From Dyella_B sp035277725 (GTDB lineage: Bacteria > Pseudomonadota > Gammaproteobacteria > Xanthomonadales > Rhodanobacteraceae): a stretch of 40,955 nucleotides of DNA. Both the position numbers and the translations under genes were made by a program. The stretch covers positions 1 to 40,955 of the forward strand of contig NZ_DATEJY010000051.1 in the NCBI RefSeq assembly GCF_035277725.1, in the 5' to 3' direction. Shown here in pieces: positions 18,695-26,558 of this stretch (position 1 is its first letter; the number at the start of each line of letters is the position of its first letter). The notes under the pieces are model-generated. The model was not told the origin of the DNA. It was given only the letters and a program-made list of their open reading frames with translations, and ran no database searches.

Positions 18695-18994
18695 TTATGC
18701 CGCGCGCGGATGAATCCGCTTGAGTTCGTCGCTAAGCTCTCGGCGCGCGCATTCCAGCTCATAGTTCGTCTGTAGATTGATCCAGCTCTGCGCATCGGTT
18801 CCGAAATAGCGCGCAAGACGGAGCGCGGTATCGGCGGTGATACCGCGACGCTCGTTGGCGATTTCGTTCACACGTGCCGGGGTCACGCCGATGGCGCGGG
18901 CAAGCGCATTCGCAGACAAGTCGAGCGGCTTCATGTATTCCTCCCGCAGGATCTCGCCGGGATGAATCGGTGGCAGCAGCTTCTTAGCGGCCAT
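18695..18994 (-). CDS. higA: HigA family antitoxin
   Basis: A 99-residue helix-turn-helix protein of the XRE/HigA type. It starts with the family signature HPGEILREEYMKPL, followed by the HTH SANALARAIGVTPARVNEI and the RRGITADTALRLARYFGT segment. HigA neutralises the HigB mRNA interferase and represses its own operon. It lies 48 bases downstream of higB, in the toxin-first order that marks hig loci. It probably binds the palindrome at 19330-19350. Confidence 0.95.
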   Translation of the reverse strand: MAAKKLLPPIHPGEILREEYMKPLDLSANALARAIGVTPARVNEIANERRGITADTALRLARYFGTDAQSWINLQTNYELECARRELSDELKRIHPRAA

Positions 18995-19042
18995 GATCTT
19001 TCCTTCCTCTCATTCTCAACATTGCGGGCCAACCATTAGAAG

Positions 19043-19321
19043 TTAGTGATAGTCACAGATCTCTACGTTGTAAGCGTCACCATCCTTCCAAACAAAGCAG
19101 ACGCGATACTGATCGTTGATGCGTATGCTGTATTGCCCGACCCGATCACCCCGAAGTGCCTCAAGGCGGTTACCCGGTGGAATGCGCAGAAAGTCCAGCG
19201 TTGCTGCGGCACGCAATTGCGCCAGCTTACGTCTGGCAACACTTTCGATGTTGATCCATTTACGAACCCGCTCACCGTTAGCAAGAGCTTCCGTGTCTCT
19301 ATCCGCGAACGTCTTGATCAT
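19043..19321 (-). CDS. higB: HigB family mRNA interferase toxin (RelE superfamily)
   Basis: A 92-residue toxin. It begins MIKTFADRDTEALANG and has the conserved core RKLAQLRAAATLDFLRIPPG, then GDRVGQYSIRINDQYRVCF and a C-terminal VEICDYH. The terminal Asp-Tyr-His region and the Arg of the strands are typical of HigB (RelE-fold) ribosome-dependent RNases. It is first in a two-gene unit with higA. There is no sign of truncation, so the pair is probably functional. Confidence 0.95.
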   Translation of the reverse strand: MIKTFADRDTEALANGERVRKWINIESVARRKLAQLRAAATLDFLRIPPGNRLEALRGDRVGQYSIRINDQYRVCFVWKDGDAYNVEICDYH

Positions 19322-19329
19322 GATTTATC

Positions 19330-19350
19330 TTATATCGATAAACGATATAA
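19330..19350. promoter_or_regulatory. Palindromic operator upstream of higBA
   Basis: TTATATCG (19330-19337) and CGATATAA (19343-19350) form a perfect 8-bp palindrome with a 5-base spacer, starting 9 bases upstream of the higB ATG. The AT-rich sequence may also contain the -10 box. HigA autorepression at such sites is established for the family; binding here is inference. Confidence 0.7.
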
Positions 19351-19420
19351 AACAAATCCAGGCGATTGAGAGACCATGAAGCATGCTGGAATTGTCATCC
19401 CAGCCTACGTACGAGAGCCG

Positions 19421-19446
19421 AAAAAAAGGCGGCGCTGAGCGCCGCC
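19421..19446 (-). terminator. Rho-independent terminator (minus strand)
   Basis: The stem GGCGGCGC (19428-19435) pairs with GCGCCGCC (19439-19446) around TGA, and is followed on the minus strand by seven T. It lies about 230 bases past the stop of the aminotransferase gene, beyond a repeat, and just upstream of higBA. It can end the aminotransferase transcript and shield higBA from it. Confidence 0.85.
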
Positions 19447-19506
19447 GTGTTTGTCAGCTTCCCCTGCATGGGAACATCGACAAAAACCATGGATTCACTT
19501 CTATGC

Positions 19507-19613
19507 CGTCATTCCCGCGAAAGCGGGAGTCCACGTTGGCCTTTTGCGCCAGGGCAAACGGATTGACCGGCATTCGCCGTTGTAAAGCGCCTCCGCTTTC
19601 GCGGGATTGACGG
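19507..19613. repeat. dRS3-like inverted pair (family 3), degenerate right arm
   Basis: The left arm carries ATTCCCGCGAAAGCGGGA (from 19511). The right arm is near 19591-19613 (CCGCTTTCGCGGGATTGACG). A small hairpin with TTTGC/GCAAA lies between. It has the same design as the perfect pair at 39974-40053. The ATTCCC-N8-GGGAAT form resembles the dRS3 repeat described in Neisseria; shared origin is not implied. Confidence 0.75.
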
Positions 19614-19675
19614 CCACGGAGATCCTACACAGCTGGTGTAACTCGCTCCTTCTCAGCAAAGAAGAAGTAAAAACA

Positions 19676-21085
19676 TCACATCGCCTTCTTTGCCTTCGTC
19701 AGCAACTGATCGAGCAACGCCATCGCCAGATCGATCTCTTCGTAGCTGATGTCCAGCGACGGCGCGAACGTGATCACGTTCTTGTACCAACCGCCCACGT
19801 CCAGCACGAGGCCGATCTTCTTGCCGTTGTGTTCGAGATCCCCAGCGAGGCCGATGTCGACCATCTTGTCCAACAGTGCCTTGTTCGGCGTGAAGCCATC
19901 GTCAGTACAAATCTCGGCGCGCAACGCGAGACCCAGGCCGTCCACGTCACCGATTTCCTTGTGGCGTTTTTGCAGATCCTTCAGGCCATCGAGGAAGTAG
20001 GCGCCCTTTTCAGGCACGGTCTTTTCGTAATCCAGCTCGTAGCCCATCTTGATCACTTCCAGACCCAGCGAGGTGCCGAGCGGGTTGGAATTGAAGGTGG
20101 AATGCGTGGAGCCAGGCGGGAAGATGGCCGGGTTGATCATCTCTTCGCGCGCCCACAAACCGGAGAGCGGGTTCAAGCCGTTGGTGAGCGCCTTGCCGAA
20201 CACGATGATGTCAGGCGTCACGCCAAAGTGCTCGATCGACCACAGCTTGCCGGTGCGCCAGAAACCCATCTGGATTTCGTCCACCACCATCAGGATGCCG
20301 TATTGGTCCAGCACCTTCTTCAAGTCCTTGAAGAAATTGCGCGGCGGCACGACGTAGCCGCCGGTGCCCTGGATCGGCTCGACATAGAACGCGGCGTATT
20401 CAGCCTGATTGACCTTTGGATCCCACACGCCGTTGTATTCGGTTTCGAACAGGCGCGCGAACTGGCGCACGCAATGATCGGAATACTCTTCCGGCGTCAT
20501 GCCCTTCGGACGGCGGAACGGATAGGGGAACGGAATGAACATCGCGCGCTCGCCGAAGTGACCGAAGCGGCGGCGATAGCGATAGCTGGAGGTGATCGAC
20601 GAAGCACCCAGCGTGCGGCCGTGATAACCGCCTTCGAAGGCGAACATCAGGCTCTTGCCGTTCTTGTAGTTGCGCACCAGCTTGAGCGAATCCTCCACCG
20701 CCTGCGCACCGCCGACGTTGAAGTGCACGCGGCCCTTCAAGCCGAATTTCTTCTGCGCATCGACCGCAATGGTCTTGGCCAATTCAATGCGCGTCTGATG
20801 CAGATACTGGCTGGCGACTTGCGGCAGCACATCGATCTGATGCTTGAGCGTGTCGTTGAGGCGCTTGTTGCTGTAGCCGAAGTTGACCGCCGAGTACCAC
20901 ATCTGCAAATCGAGGAACGGCACACCGGCGGTGTCGTACATGTAGCTGCCCTGGCCGTGGCGGAAGATCTTCGGCGGGTCGACGTAGTGCACGGTGTCGC
21001 CGAACGAGCTGTATTGGGCTTCGTCGGCTAGCAGTTGCTCATCGGGGATGACGTAGGAGGCGGCGTTGGGGTCGTAGGTATTCAT
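19676..21085 (-). CDS. Class III pyridoxal-phosphate aminotransferase
   Basis: A 469-residue fold-type I enzyme. The PLP lysine is in VFGKALTNG, preceded by the cofactor Asp in MVVDEIQMGFWRTG; the phosphate-binding turn is NVGGAQAVEDS, and EGGYHGRTLG is the usual class III segment. Such enzymes move amino groups from omega-amines or amino acids (GABA, ornithine, lysine, diaminobutyrate) to a keto acid; this protein's exact substrate is not clear. The N-terminus MNTYDPNAASYVIPDEQ fits the ATG at 21085; the ribosome site is weak. Downstream come a family 3 repeat and a terminator. The HAD phosphatase gene lies upstream on the same strand, separated by 223 bases with a large repeat. Confidence 0.88.
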   Translation of the reverse strand: MNTYDPNAASYVIPDEQLLADEAQYSSFGDTVHYVDPPKIFRHGQGSYMYDTAGVPFLDLQMWYSAVNFGYSNKRLNDTLKHQIDVLPQVASQYLHQTRIELAKTIAVDAQKKFGLKGRVHFNVGGAQAVEDSLKLVRNYKNGKSLMFAFEGGYHGRTLGASSITSSYRYRRRFGHFGERAMFIPFPYPFRRPKGMTPEEYSDHCVRQFARLFETEYNGVWDPKVNQAEYAAFYVEPIQGTGGYVVPPRNFFKDLKKVLDQYGILMVVDEIQMGFWRTGKLWSIEHFGVTPDIIVFGKALTNGLNPLSGLWAREEMINPAIFPPGSTHSTFNSNPLGTSLGLEVIKMGYELDYEKTVPEKGAYFLDGLKDLQKRHKEIGDVDGLGLALRAEICTDDGFTPNKALLDKMVDIGLAGDLEHNGKKIGLVLDVGGWYKNVITFAPSLDISYEEIDLAMALLDQLLTKAKKAM

Positions 21086-21135
21086 GGATAGTAAGGCAAG
21101 CGTTTTTATGAATGCGGACGATGCTCGTATCACCT

Positions 21136-21257
21136 CGTCATTCCGGCGCAGGCCGGAATCCAGTCGAACATGACGTGCGCAGCACACAACATAAAAAGAC
21201 TTTTGTGTGCTTCGCACGGTTTATTGGAACTGGATTCCGGCCTGCGCCGGAATGACG
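21136..21257. repeat. Perfect 29-bp inverted repeat pair (family 3) with inner hairpin
   Basis: Arms 21136-21164 and 21229-21257 are perfect reverse complements over 29 bases, core ATTCCGGCGCAGGCCGGAAT. Inside, GCACACAA (21182-21189) and TTGTGTGC (21203-21210) make a second stem. It lies between the HAD phosphatase and aminotransferase genes, both on the minus strand, and could attenuate read-through. Confidence 0.9.
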
Positions 21258-21308
21258 ACGTGGGAAACCGACCATCACGAAGGAAAGGGGACGCGTTACG
21301 CGTACAGA

Positions 21309-22028
21309 CTAAAAATTCGAAACCGCCGGCAACACCCGCGGCGCATGCTCTTCCAGCAGGCTGCCATCCAGCAGGCGCGGCAGCAGTTCCAGCGCATCCT
21401 CGAAACCGGTGATCGGCACGTAAGGAATGCCGGACGTGCGGCAATGCTCGATCAAGCGGTGCTTGGCGAACACGAAATCCACGCGATCGGCCGCGCAGAA
21501 ATCCGAAGCGCCATCGCCGATCAGCAGCGTCTTGCCGCCACCTTGGCGCGCCTGCGCCACGCACGCGCATTTGCAGGTACCGCTGCGGCAGCCTTCGCTT
21601 TGGAATGGTGAGGTGAGTTGCCATTGGCGCGGCGGTATGCCCGGCGCCAGATGATTGGCGGCCAACGGCAGGTGATCCAGATCGTAACGCCCAAGAATGC
21701 GATGGATGGCGTAATCGAGGCCATCGCTCACGATGCGCATCGGTGTGCCAAGTTCAACCGTGCGCGCAACGAACGCGGGAAACGCGTGGTCGATCCATAA
21801 GCCATCCAGATGCGCATCCAGGTCGTCGCGACCCACGTCGAGCAAGGCCACCTGGCCGCTCATGCATTCGCGCGAACCGATGCGGCCGGCGCGCCAATCC
21901 TGCTCCAACGCTTCCCAGCCGGGGCGGCCGAAACGATCCAGCAGCGAATCGATCACGTCCTCGACGGAGATGGTGCCGTCGAAGTCGCACAGGATGTTCC
22001 AAGCAGCCACTCGCACCCACTCCCACAC
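21309..22028 (-). CDS. HAD-superfamily phosphatase, MtnX/SerB-like
   Basis: A 239-residue hydrolase. Motif I is DFDGTIS (Asp15 nucleophile, Asp17 acid/base), motif II is RIVSDGLDYAI with the Ser, the motif III lysine is in GGGKTLLIGDGASD, and GDGASD is motif IV. The cap inserted after motif I (about 22-90) is helical, as in HAD-IB enzymes. The cysteine-rich insert GCRSGTCKCAC (about residues 145-155) resembles that of the MtnX group, which dephosphorylates a methionine-salvage intermediate; no other salvage gene is visible, so the substrate stays open. The start may be a little downstream (VAAWNILCDFDG is the true domain start). Confidence 0.82.
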   Translation of the reverse strand: MWEWVRVAAWNILCDFDGTISVEDVIDSLLDRFGRPGWEALEQDWRAGRIGSRECMSGQVALLDVGRDDLDAHLDGLWIDHAFPAFVARTVELGTPMRIVSDGLDYAIHRILGRYDLDHLPLAANHLAPGIPPRQWQLTSPFQSEGCRSGTCKCACVAQARQGGGKTLLIGDGASDFCAADRVDFVFAKHRLIEHCRTSGIPYVPITGFEDALELLPRLLDGSLLEEHAPRVLPAVSNF

Positions 22029-22220
22029 AAGATAAGTGCATCTTGACGACGCGCCCCTTTCGGTCTCCTTTCCGTGATTTTTTGCTTCCTTACGTTGCCC
22101 ATCCGGCGAAGCAGACTAAAACGCAGACACAAAAAGACAAACTAGCGCGTACAGAAATAGGCCAAATCTGGGGCTGAGCCGGTATGCTTAGCTTTTGCGC
22201 GCCTTTCATCGACGGTTCCC

Positions 22221-23666
22221 GTGCACGATCCCGCACCGCGTCACGCCCTTCCCGCTCTGCTTGCCGCCCTGGTGCTGACCGCATTGGCAGGCTGCACCGC
22301 GGCCCCCTTGCCAGCCTTGAAGCCATCGCTGCCGCAGGCATGGCGCAACGCACCAGCGACGAACGTCCCCAACCCCGCGCAACCGGACCTCACCAACTGG
22401 TGGCAAGCGTTCAACGACCCTGAGCTGGATGCGCTGGTCAAACGCGCGCTGGACAACAACCTGGACGTCAAGGCCGCCACTGAACGGTTGATCGCCGTGC
22501 GCACGCTGTACCGGCACACCAATGACAAGTTCCTGCCCAGCCTGACCCTCGACACCAACCAGGTGATCCAGCCCGACGCCAGCGCCTCCTACTTCATCGT
22601 GGGCCTGGATGCGTTGTGGGAGATGCCGCTGTTCGGTGCGCTGAAAAGCACCCATCGGCTCGCCGCCGGCAATCTCGACGCGGCCCGTGCGGACCTGCAG
22701 AGCGCTTACGTCACTCTCGTGGCCGAAGTGGCGCGTTGCTGGATTGCGTTACGTTCCGCGCAACAGCAAGTGATAGCACTGACCGCCGTGCGCGATGCGA
22801 ATCGCGCGAAGCTGCATCTTCTGGAAGTGCGCGAAGGGCTGAAACTCGTGTCGCCCACCGACGTCAGTTTGGCGAAGGCTGAACTGGCCCGTTCGGACAT
22901 GGCACTGGCCGATCCGCAACGCGCCGTCAACGCCAATGCGCAGCAACTCGCCGTGCTGCTCGGCCAAAGCGAACCCGATCCAGCGTGGTTGGAAGGCGGC
23001 ACCCAGCCGCAGCTCGGCGATTGGCAAATGACGCATGCCCCGGCCGATCTGTTGCGTACACGCCCCGACATCGCCGCGGCCGAAGCACAGGTGTTGCGCG
23101 CGGCCGGCGAGGCTGGCATCGCGCGCGCGGACGTCTATCCGCACATCGGGCTCGGCGCCTCGGCGGACTGGTCGGTGAACCTGCTCAGCCACCACACCTT
23201 CATCCGTTCCGGCGACGGCATCTTCTCGGCCGGCCCGGTGATCAACATGCCGCTGTTCGATTGGGGCATGCGCCTGGCCAAGGCGCACGCGCAGAAACAC
23301 GAATTGCTCGCCGCGGTCTACGCCTATCGCCAAGCCGTGCTGCAAGGCGTCGCGGAAACGGAAACCGCCATGGGCGACCTGCAGCAGACGCAGCAGCGCG
23401 AAGATCTGGCCGAACAGGCCGCGCAAGCTCTCAATGACAACATAAGCGCGCTGGACAAGCGCCGCAGCCTTGGCCTTGCCAGCACGCTGGAACTGCAGGA
23501 CGCCACGATCGCCCAGCAAAACGCACAGCTGGCTCTGGTATCGGCGCGGGCCGAGCGTGATCTTGCGTATATATCGCTCTACAAGGCCTTGGGTGGCGCA
23601 CCGCTGCCACCGCCCGACGTCGCCGCCGATTACCACAAGCTCGGCGACAAACAGGGAAGCAAATAA
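22221..23666 (+). CDS. Outer-membrane efflux lipoprotein, NodT/TolC family
   Basis: A 481-residue protein with a lipoprotein signal (LTALAGC, lipidation at the Cys) and the NodT-type start of the mature protein, NWWQAFNDPELDALVKRAL. Two TolC-type repeats of coiled-coil and beta-strand follow; RTRPDIAAAEAQVLRAAG and RRSLGLASTLELQDAT are diagnostic of the second repeat. It forms the outer-membrane channel of a tripartite exporter. The start is a GTG at 22221 with a weak ribosome site; no in-frame ATG precedes the signal peptide. Its stop overlaps the permease start (TAATG at 23664-23668), so the exporter is one operon. Confidence 0.92.
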   Translation: MHDPAPRHALPALLAALVLTALAGCTAAPLPALKPSLPQAWRNAPATNVPNPAQPDLTNWWQAFNDPELDALVKRALDNNLDVKAATERLIAVRTLYRHTNDKFLPSLTLDTNQVIQPDASASYFIVGLDALWEMPLFGALKSTHRLAAGNLDAARADLQSAYVTLVAEVARCWIALRSAQQQVIALTAVRDANRAKLHLLEVREGLKLVSPTDVSLAKAELARSDMALADPQRAVNANAQQLAVLLGQSEPDPAWLEGGTQPQLGDWQMTHAPADLLRTRPDIAAAEAQVLRAAGEAGIARADVYPHIGLGASADWSVNLLSHHTFIRSGDGIFSAGPVINMPLFDWGMRLAKAHAQKHELLAAVYAYRQAVLQGVAETETAMGDLQQTQQREDLAEQAAQALNDNISALDKRRSLGLASTLELQDATIAQQNAQLALVSARAERDLAYISLYKALGGAPLPPPDVAADYHKLGDKQGSK

Positions 23667-24799
23667 TGGTAGCGCTGGCACGCAAGACGCTGATCTACGA
23701 ATGGCGCCGTTTTCTACCAGCGATTCTCGCCGTGGGTTTCGCCAGCTTGTTGCAGTTGCTGCAGGCGGCACTGGTGCTGGGCATTTTCGGCAGCGCCAGC
23801 GTATACATCACGCGTTCTTCCGCTGATTTGTGGGCCGGTTATCCAGGCACGCAAAGCGTGAACCTCGGCCGGCCGATCAGCGAAGACGTCGCGATGCGAT
23901 TGCGCATGGATCCGGACGTAGTGAAAGTCGAACCGTTCCGCTGGGTCGATGCCGACTGGCGCGGCTCGCGTGATACCGGCGGCGTATCGGTGTTCGTATC
24001 GGGCATCGATGCACGCCCTGACGGCATGATGTTCTCGCGCGTACTGCCGCTTGCCTTGCGTGCGCGCTTGAACGAACCCGGCGCCGTGATCGTGGATGAG
24101 GCAGACCTCGACAGCCTCGGCGTGAACGTCGGCGACTCCGCCGCCATCAATGGTCAACGCGTGCGCGTGGTCGGCGTAAGCCGCGGCTTGCGTGCCCTGG
24201 GCGGCGTGAACATCGTCGCCTCGCTGGAGACCGCGCGCGTACTCGACGTGGCGCCCGACGATGCCGGCATGATGACGTACTTCATCGCCAAGGTTCGCGC
24301 TGGCGTAAAGCCACGCGTGGTGGCCCATCGCTTGAACGGTTCGAATGCCTTCGGCCCTTACACCGTTTGGACGGCCAAAGCCTTTGCGCGCGAATCAAGC
24401 CTGTACTGGATGTTCGACACAGGCGCCGGCGCCGGCGTGCTGTTCCTGGCCGGCATCGTGTTTCTGGTGGGCTCGGTAATCACCAGCCAGACGTTGATTG
24501 CCGCCGTGATCGGTTCGATCCGCGAATACGCCACCTTGAACGCGCTTGGCGTCGGCCGCGGCTCGCTGCGCAAAGTGGTGCTGGAGCAAGCGTTCTGGGT
24601 AGGCGCATTGGGCCTAGTATGCAGCATCGTGATCGGCTTCATTCTGCTCGCCATTGCGCGCAATCGCAGCGTGCCGATGGAGTTGAATCCGCTCATCACT
24701 ATCGTTTGCCTGGCGCTGAGCATGGCGCTGGCGATCGTGTCCGGCCTGGCGGCGGTGCGCACGCTGCGCCGCGCCGATCCGGCGAGCCTGCTGAGATAA
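23666..24799 (+). CDS. ABC exporter permease, FtsX/MacB-type (DevC-like layout)
   Basis: A 377-residue membrane protein with the FtsX-family topology: TM1 near residue 20-45, a large periplasmic domain (about 50-250) and three helices at the end (about 265-290, 312-335 and 345-365). The cytoplasmic coupling segment SIREYATLNALGVGRGSLRK matches the family. It has no fused ATPase, so it differs from MacB itself and is closer to DevC or LolCE-type subunits. DevBCA of cyanobacteria exports glycolipids through a TolC channel; similar cargo here is a guess. Four genes in a row (channel, permease, ATPase, adaptor) form a full pump. Confidence 0.87.
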   Translation: MVALARKTLIYEWRRFLPAILAVGFASLLQLLQAALVLGIFGSASVYITRSSADLWAGYPGTQSVNLGRPISEDVAMRLRMDPDVVKVEPFRWVDADWRGSRDTGGVSVFVSGIDARPDGMMFSRVLPLALRARLNEPGAVIVDEADLDSLGVNVGDSAAINGQRVRVVGVSRGLRALGGVNIVASLETARVLDVAPDDAGMMTYFIAKVRAGVKPRVVAHRLNGSNAFGPYTVWTAKAFARESSLYWMFDTGAGAGVLFLAGIVFLVGSVITSQTLIAAVIGSIREYATLNALGVGRGSLRKVVLEQAFWVGALGLVCSIVIGFILLAIARNRSVPMELNPLITIVCLALSMALAIVSGLAAVRTLRRADPASLLR

Positions 24800-24808
24800 A
24801 CCGCTGTG

Positions 24809-25558
24809 ATGAGCATGCCCGCCTCCGCCCCCACTGCGTCTGCAACTACCGTCACGCTGCAAGCCCGCAGCGTGCGCAAGACATTTACCTCCGGCCGCAT
24901 CGAAAGCACGGTACTGCACGACCTCACTATCGACGTGCATGCCGGCGCACTCACGCTGATCTCCGGGCCGTCCGGCTGCGGCAAGAGCACGCTGCTGGCC
25001 ATCCTAAGCGGTCTGCAACGTGCCGATGCAGGACAGGTGCGCGCACTCGGCCATGATCTGAGCCACTTGGGCATGCGCGAACTGGAATCCTTCCGCCTGC
25101 AGCACACCGGCTTCGTGTTCCAGGGTTTCAATCTGTTCCCGGCGCTGACGGCGCTGGAGCAAGTGGAATTGCCCCTGAGCTATCTGGGATTGGCCAAGGA
25201 CGTGGTGCGCAAACGCGCGATGGAATCGCTGGAAGAAGTCGGCCTGGGTCCGCGCATGAAGCTGCTGCCGGCCGAATTGTCCGGCGGCGAAAAGCAGCGC
25301 GTCGCCATCGCCCGTGCGCTCGCCAAGCAACCGGAACTGCTGTTTGCCGACGAACCCACCAGCGCGCTGGATGCCGCCAACGGCCAGGTCGTGATCGACA
25401 TCCTGCATCGCATCGCCCGCACGCACGGCACCACCGTGCTGTGCGTCAGCCATGATCCGCGCCTGGTGCATCACGCCGACCGGGTGCTGGCGATGGAAGA
25501 CGGGCGCATTCTGAGCGACCATGTGCCGCCTTCGTCACCCACTAACGAGCCCCGTTGA
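24809..25558 (+). CDS. ABC exporter ATPase, LolD/MacB/DevA type
   Basis: A 249-residue nucleotide-binding protein. Walker A is GPSGCGKST, the Q-loop is in FVFQGFNLFP, the signature is LSGGEKQRVAIARAL, Walker B with catalytic Glu is LLFADEPTSALD, and the H-loop is CVSHDPR. These fit the ATPases that drive FtsX-type permeases. A non-conserved N-terminal extension (MSMPASAPTASATTVTL) precedes the domain; a GTG three bases earlier is an alternative start. It lies nine bases after the permease stop. Confidence 0.93.
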   Translation: MSMPASAPTASATTVTLQARSVRKTFTSGRIESTVLHDLTIDVHAGALTLISGPSGCGKSTLLAILSGLQRADAGQVRALGHDLSHLGMRELESFRLQHTGFVFQGFNLFPALTALEQVELPLSYLGLAKDVVRKRAMESLEEVGLGPRMKLLPAELSGGEKQRVAIARALAKQPELLFADEPTSALDAANGQVVIDILHRIARTHGTTVLCVSHDPRLVHHADRVLAMEDGRILSDHVPPSSPTNEPR

Positions 25559-25568
25559 GAACCCACGC

Positions 25569-26474
25569 ATGACCCTGCGCCCGCTCCGTCTTCCGCTCAC
25601 CCTGCTTGCCGCAGCATTGCTTGCCGGCTGCTCGCAGGACGATGCCCCGGCGGCGCCCAGCCACGCCGCAACGCCGGCTTATGCAGCGGTGGCGCGCGGG
25701 CGTATCGACATCGAAGGCGGCCTGCTGAAACTCACCATGCCCAGCGACGGGGTGGTGGCGCAGGTCGACGCGCACGAAGGCGATCAGGTGCACAAAGGCC
25801 AGCTGCTGGCACAGCTCGACCTGGAGCCGGCCAGGCTCGCCTTGGACACGGCGCTCGCCGAACAGCAGCAAGCCAACGCACAGATCGGCACGCTGGAAGC
25901 ACGCGCCAAAGCCGCCGAACTGCGCGCATCCCGTCTTGAGCAAGCCGCCAAGGCCGGCGCCGGCGATGTGCAAAGTTCGGACGATGCACGCGAAGCCGCA
26001 CGGCAAGCGCAGGCTGAGCTGACCAACGCGCGCGCTGCCGCGGCCTTGGCCGCACAGAAAGTAGCCGGGACGCGCTATCAGCTGGAACTGCGCAGCCTGC
26101 ATGCACCCAGCAATGGGGAGATCGTGCAGCGCATGGTGCAGCCCGGTGCCACGGTATCGCCGGCCACGGGGCCGCTGTTTGTCATGCTGCCCGATTCGCC
26201 GCGCATCGTGCGCGCCGAACTCAACGAATCCTTTGTCGGCGTGGTGCATGAAGGCATGGCCGCCGAAGTGGATGACGACAGCGGCAGCGGCCTCGCGCCG
26301 CTGAAAGCGCATGTATTGCGCATCGGCCGCGTGTTCGGCGCCAGCACACTGGAAGACGATCCGCAGGTGCGCGCCAATACACGTTCGGTAGAATGCGTGC
26401 TTACCTTCGATCAACCGCCGTCGACGCCATTGCGCATCGGTCAGCGCGTGCTGGTGAAGTTCGCGCCCAAATAA
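25569..26474 (+). CDS. HlyD-type periplasmic adaptor (membrane fusion) lipoprotein
   Basis: A 301-residue adaptor. The signal ends in the lipobox LLAGC, so it is probably anchored to the inner membrane by a lipid. A lipoyl half-motif (PSDGVVAQVDAHEGDQVHKG) is followed by an Ala/Gln/Glu-rich alpha-hairpin (about 95-170) and the returning lipoyl half (LHAPSNGEIVQRMVQPGATV), then a beta-barrel. It links the inner-membrane pump to the TolC-type channel. It ends the exporter operon; a palindromic repeat begins 15 bases later. Confidence 0.9.
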   Translation: MTLRPLRLPLTLLAAALLAGCSQDDAPAAPSHAATPAYAAVARGRIDIEGGLLKLTMPSDGVVAQVDAHEGDQVHKGQLLAQLDLEPARLALDTALAEQQQANAQIGTLEARAKAAELRASRLEQAAKAGAGDVQSSDDAREAARQAQAELTNARAAAALAAQKVAGTRYQLELRSLHAPSNGEIVQRMVQPGATVSPATGPLFVMLPDSPRIVRAELNESFVGVVHEGMAAEVDDDSGSGLAPLKAHVLRIGRVFGASTLEDDPQVRANTRSVECVLTFDQPPSTPLRIGQRVLVKFAPK

Positions 26475-26489
26475 TCGCAGCAATCGTGA

Positions 26490-26551
26490 GTAGGCTGGGA
26501 TGGAATCCCAGCTTTCGTATGGCTGCTGATGCTGGGATTCATCCAGCCTAC
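26490..26551. repeat. Inverted repeat pair (family 2) between convergent operons
   Basis: The left arm (26490-26512) has CTGGGATGGAATCCCAG and the right arm (about 26530-26551) has CTGGGATTCATCCAG; together they form a head-to-head pair with small differences. It fills the gap between the exporter operon and the convergent glycosyltransferase gene. Related copies lie at 35171 and 35774. Confidence 0.8.
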
Positions 26552-26558
26552 CTGGACC

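Noticed and set aside
19607..21031. Long plus-strand frame opposite the aminotransferase
   Set aside because: Shadow of a GC-rich coding strand; His/Arg-rich composition with no family pattern.
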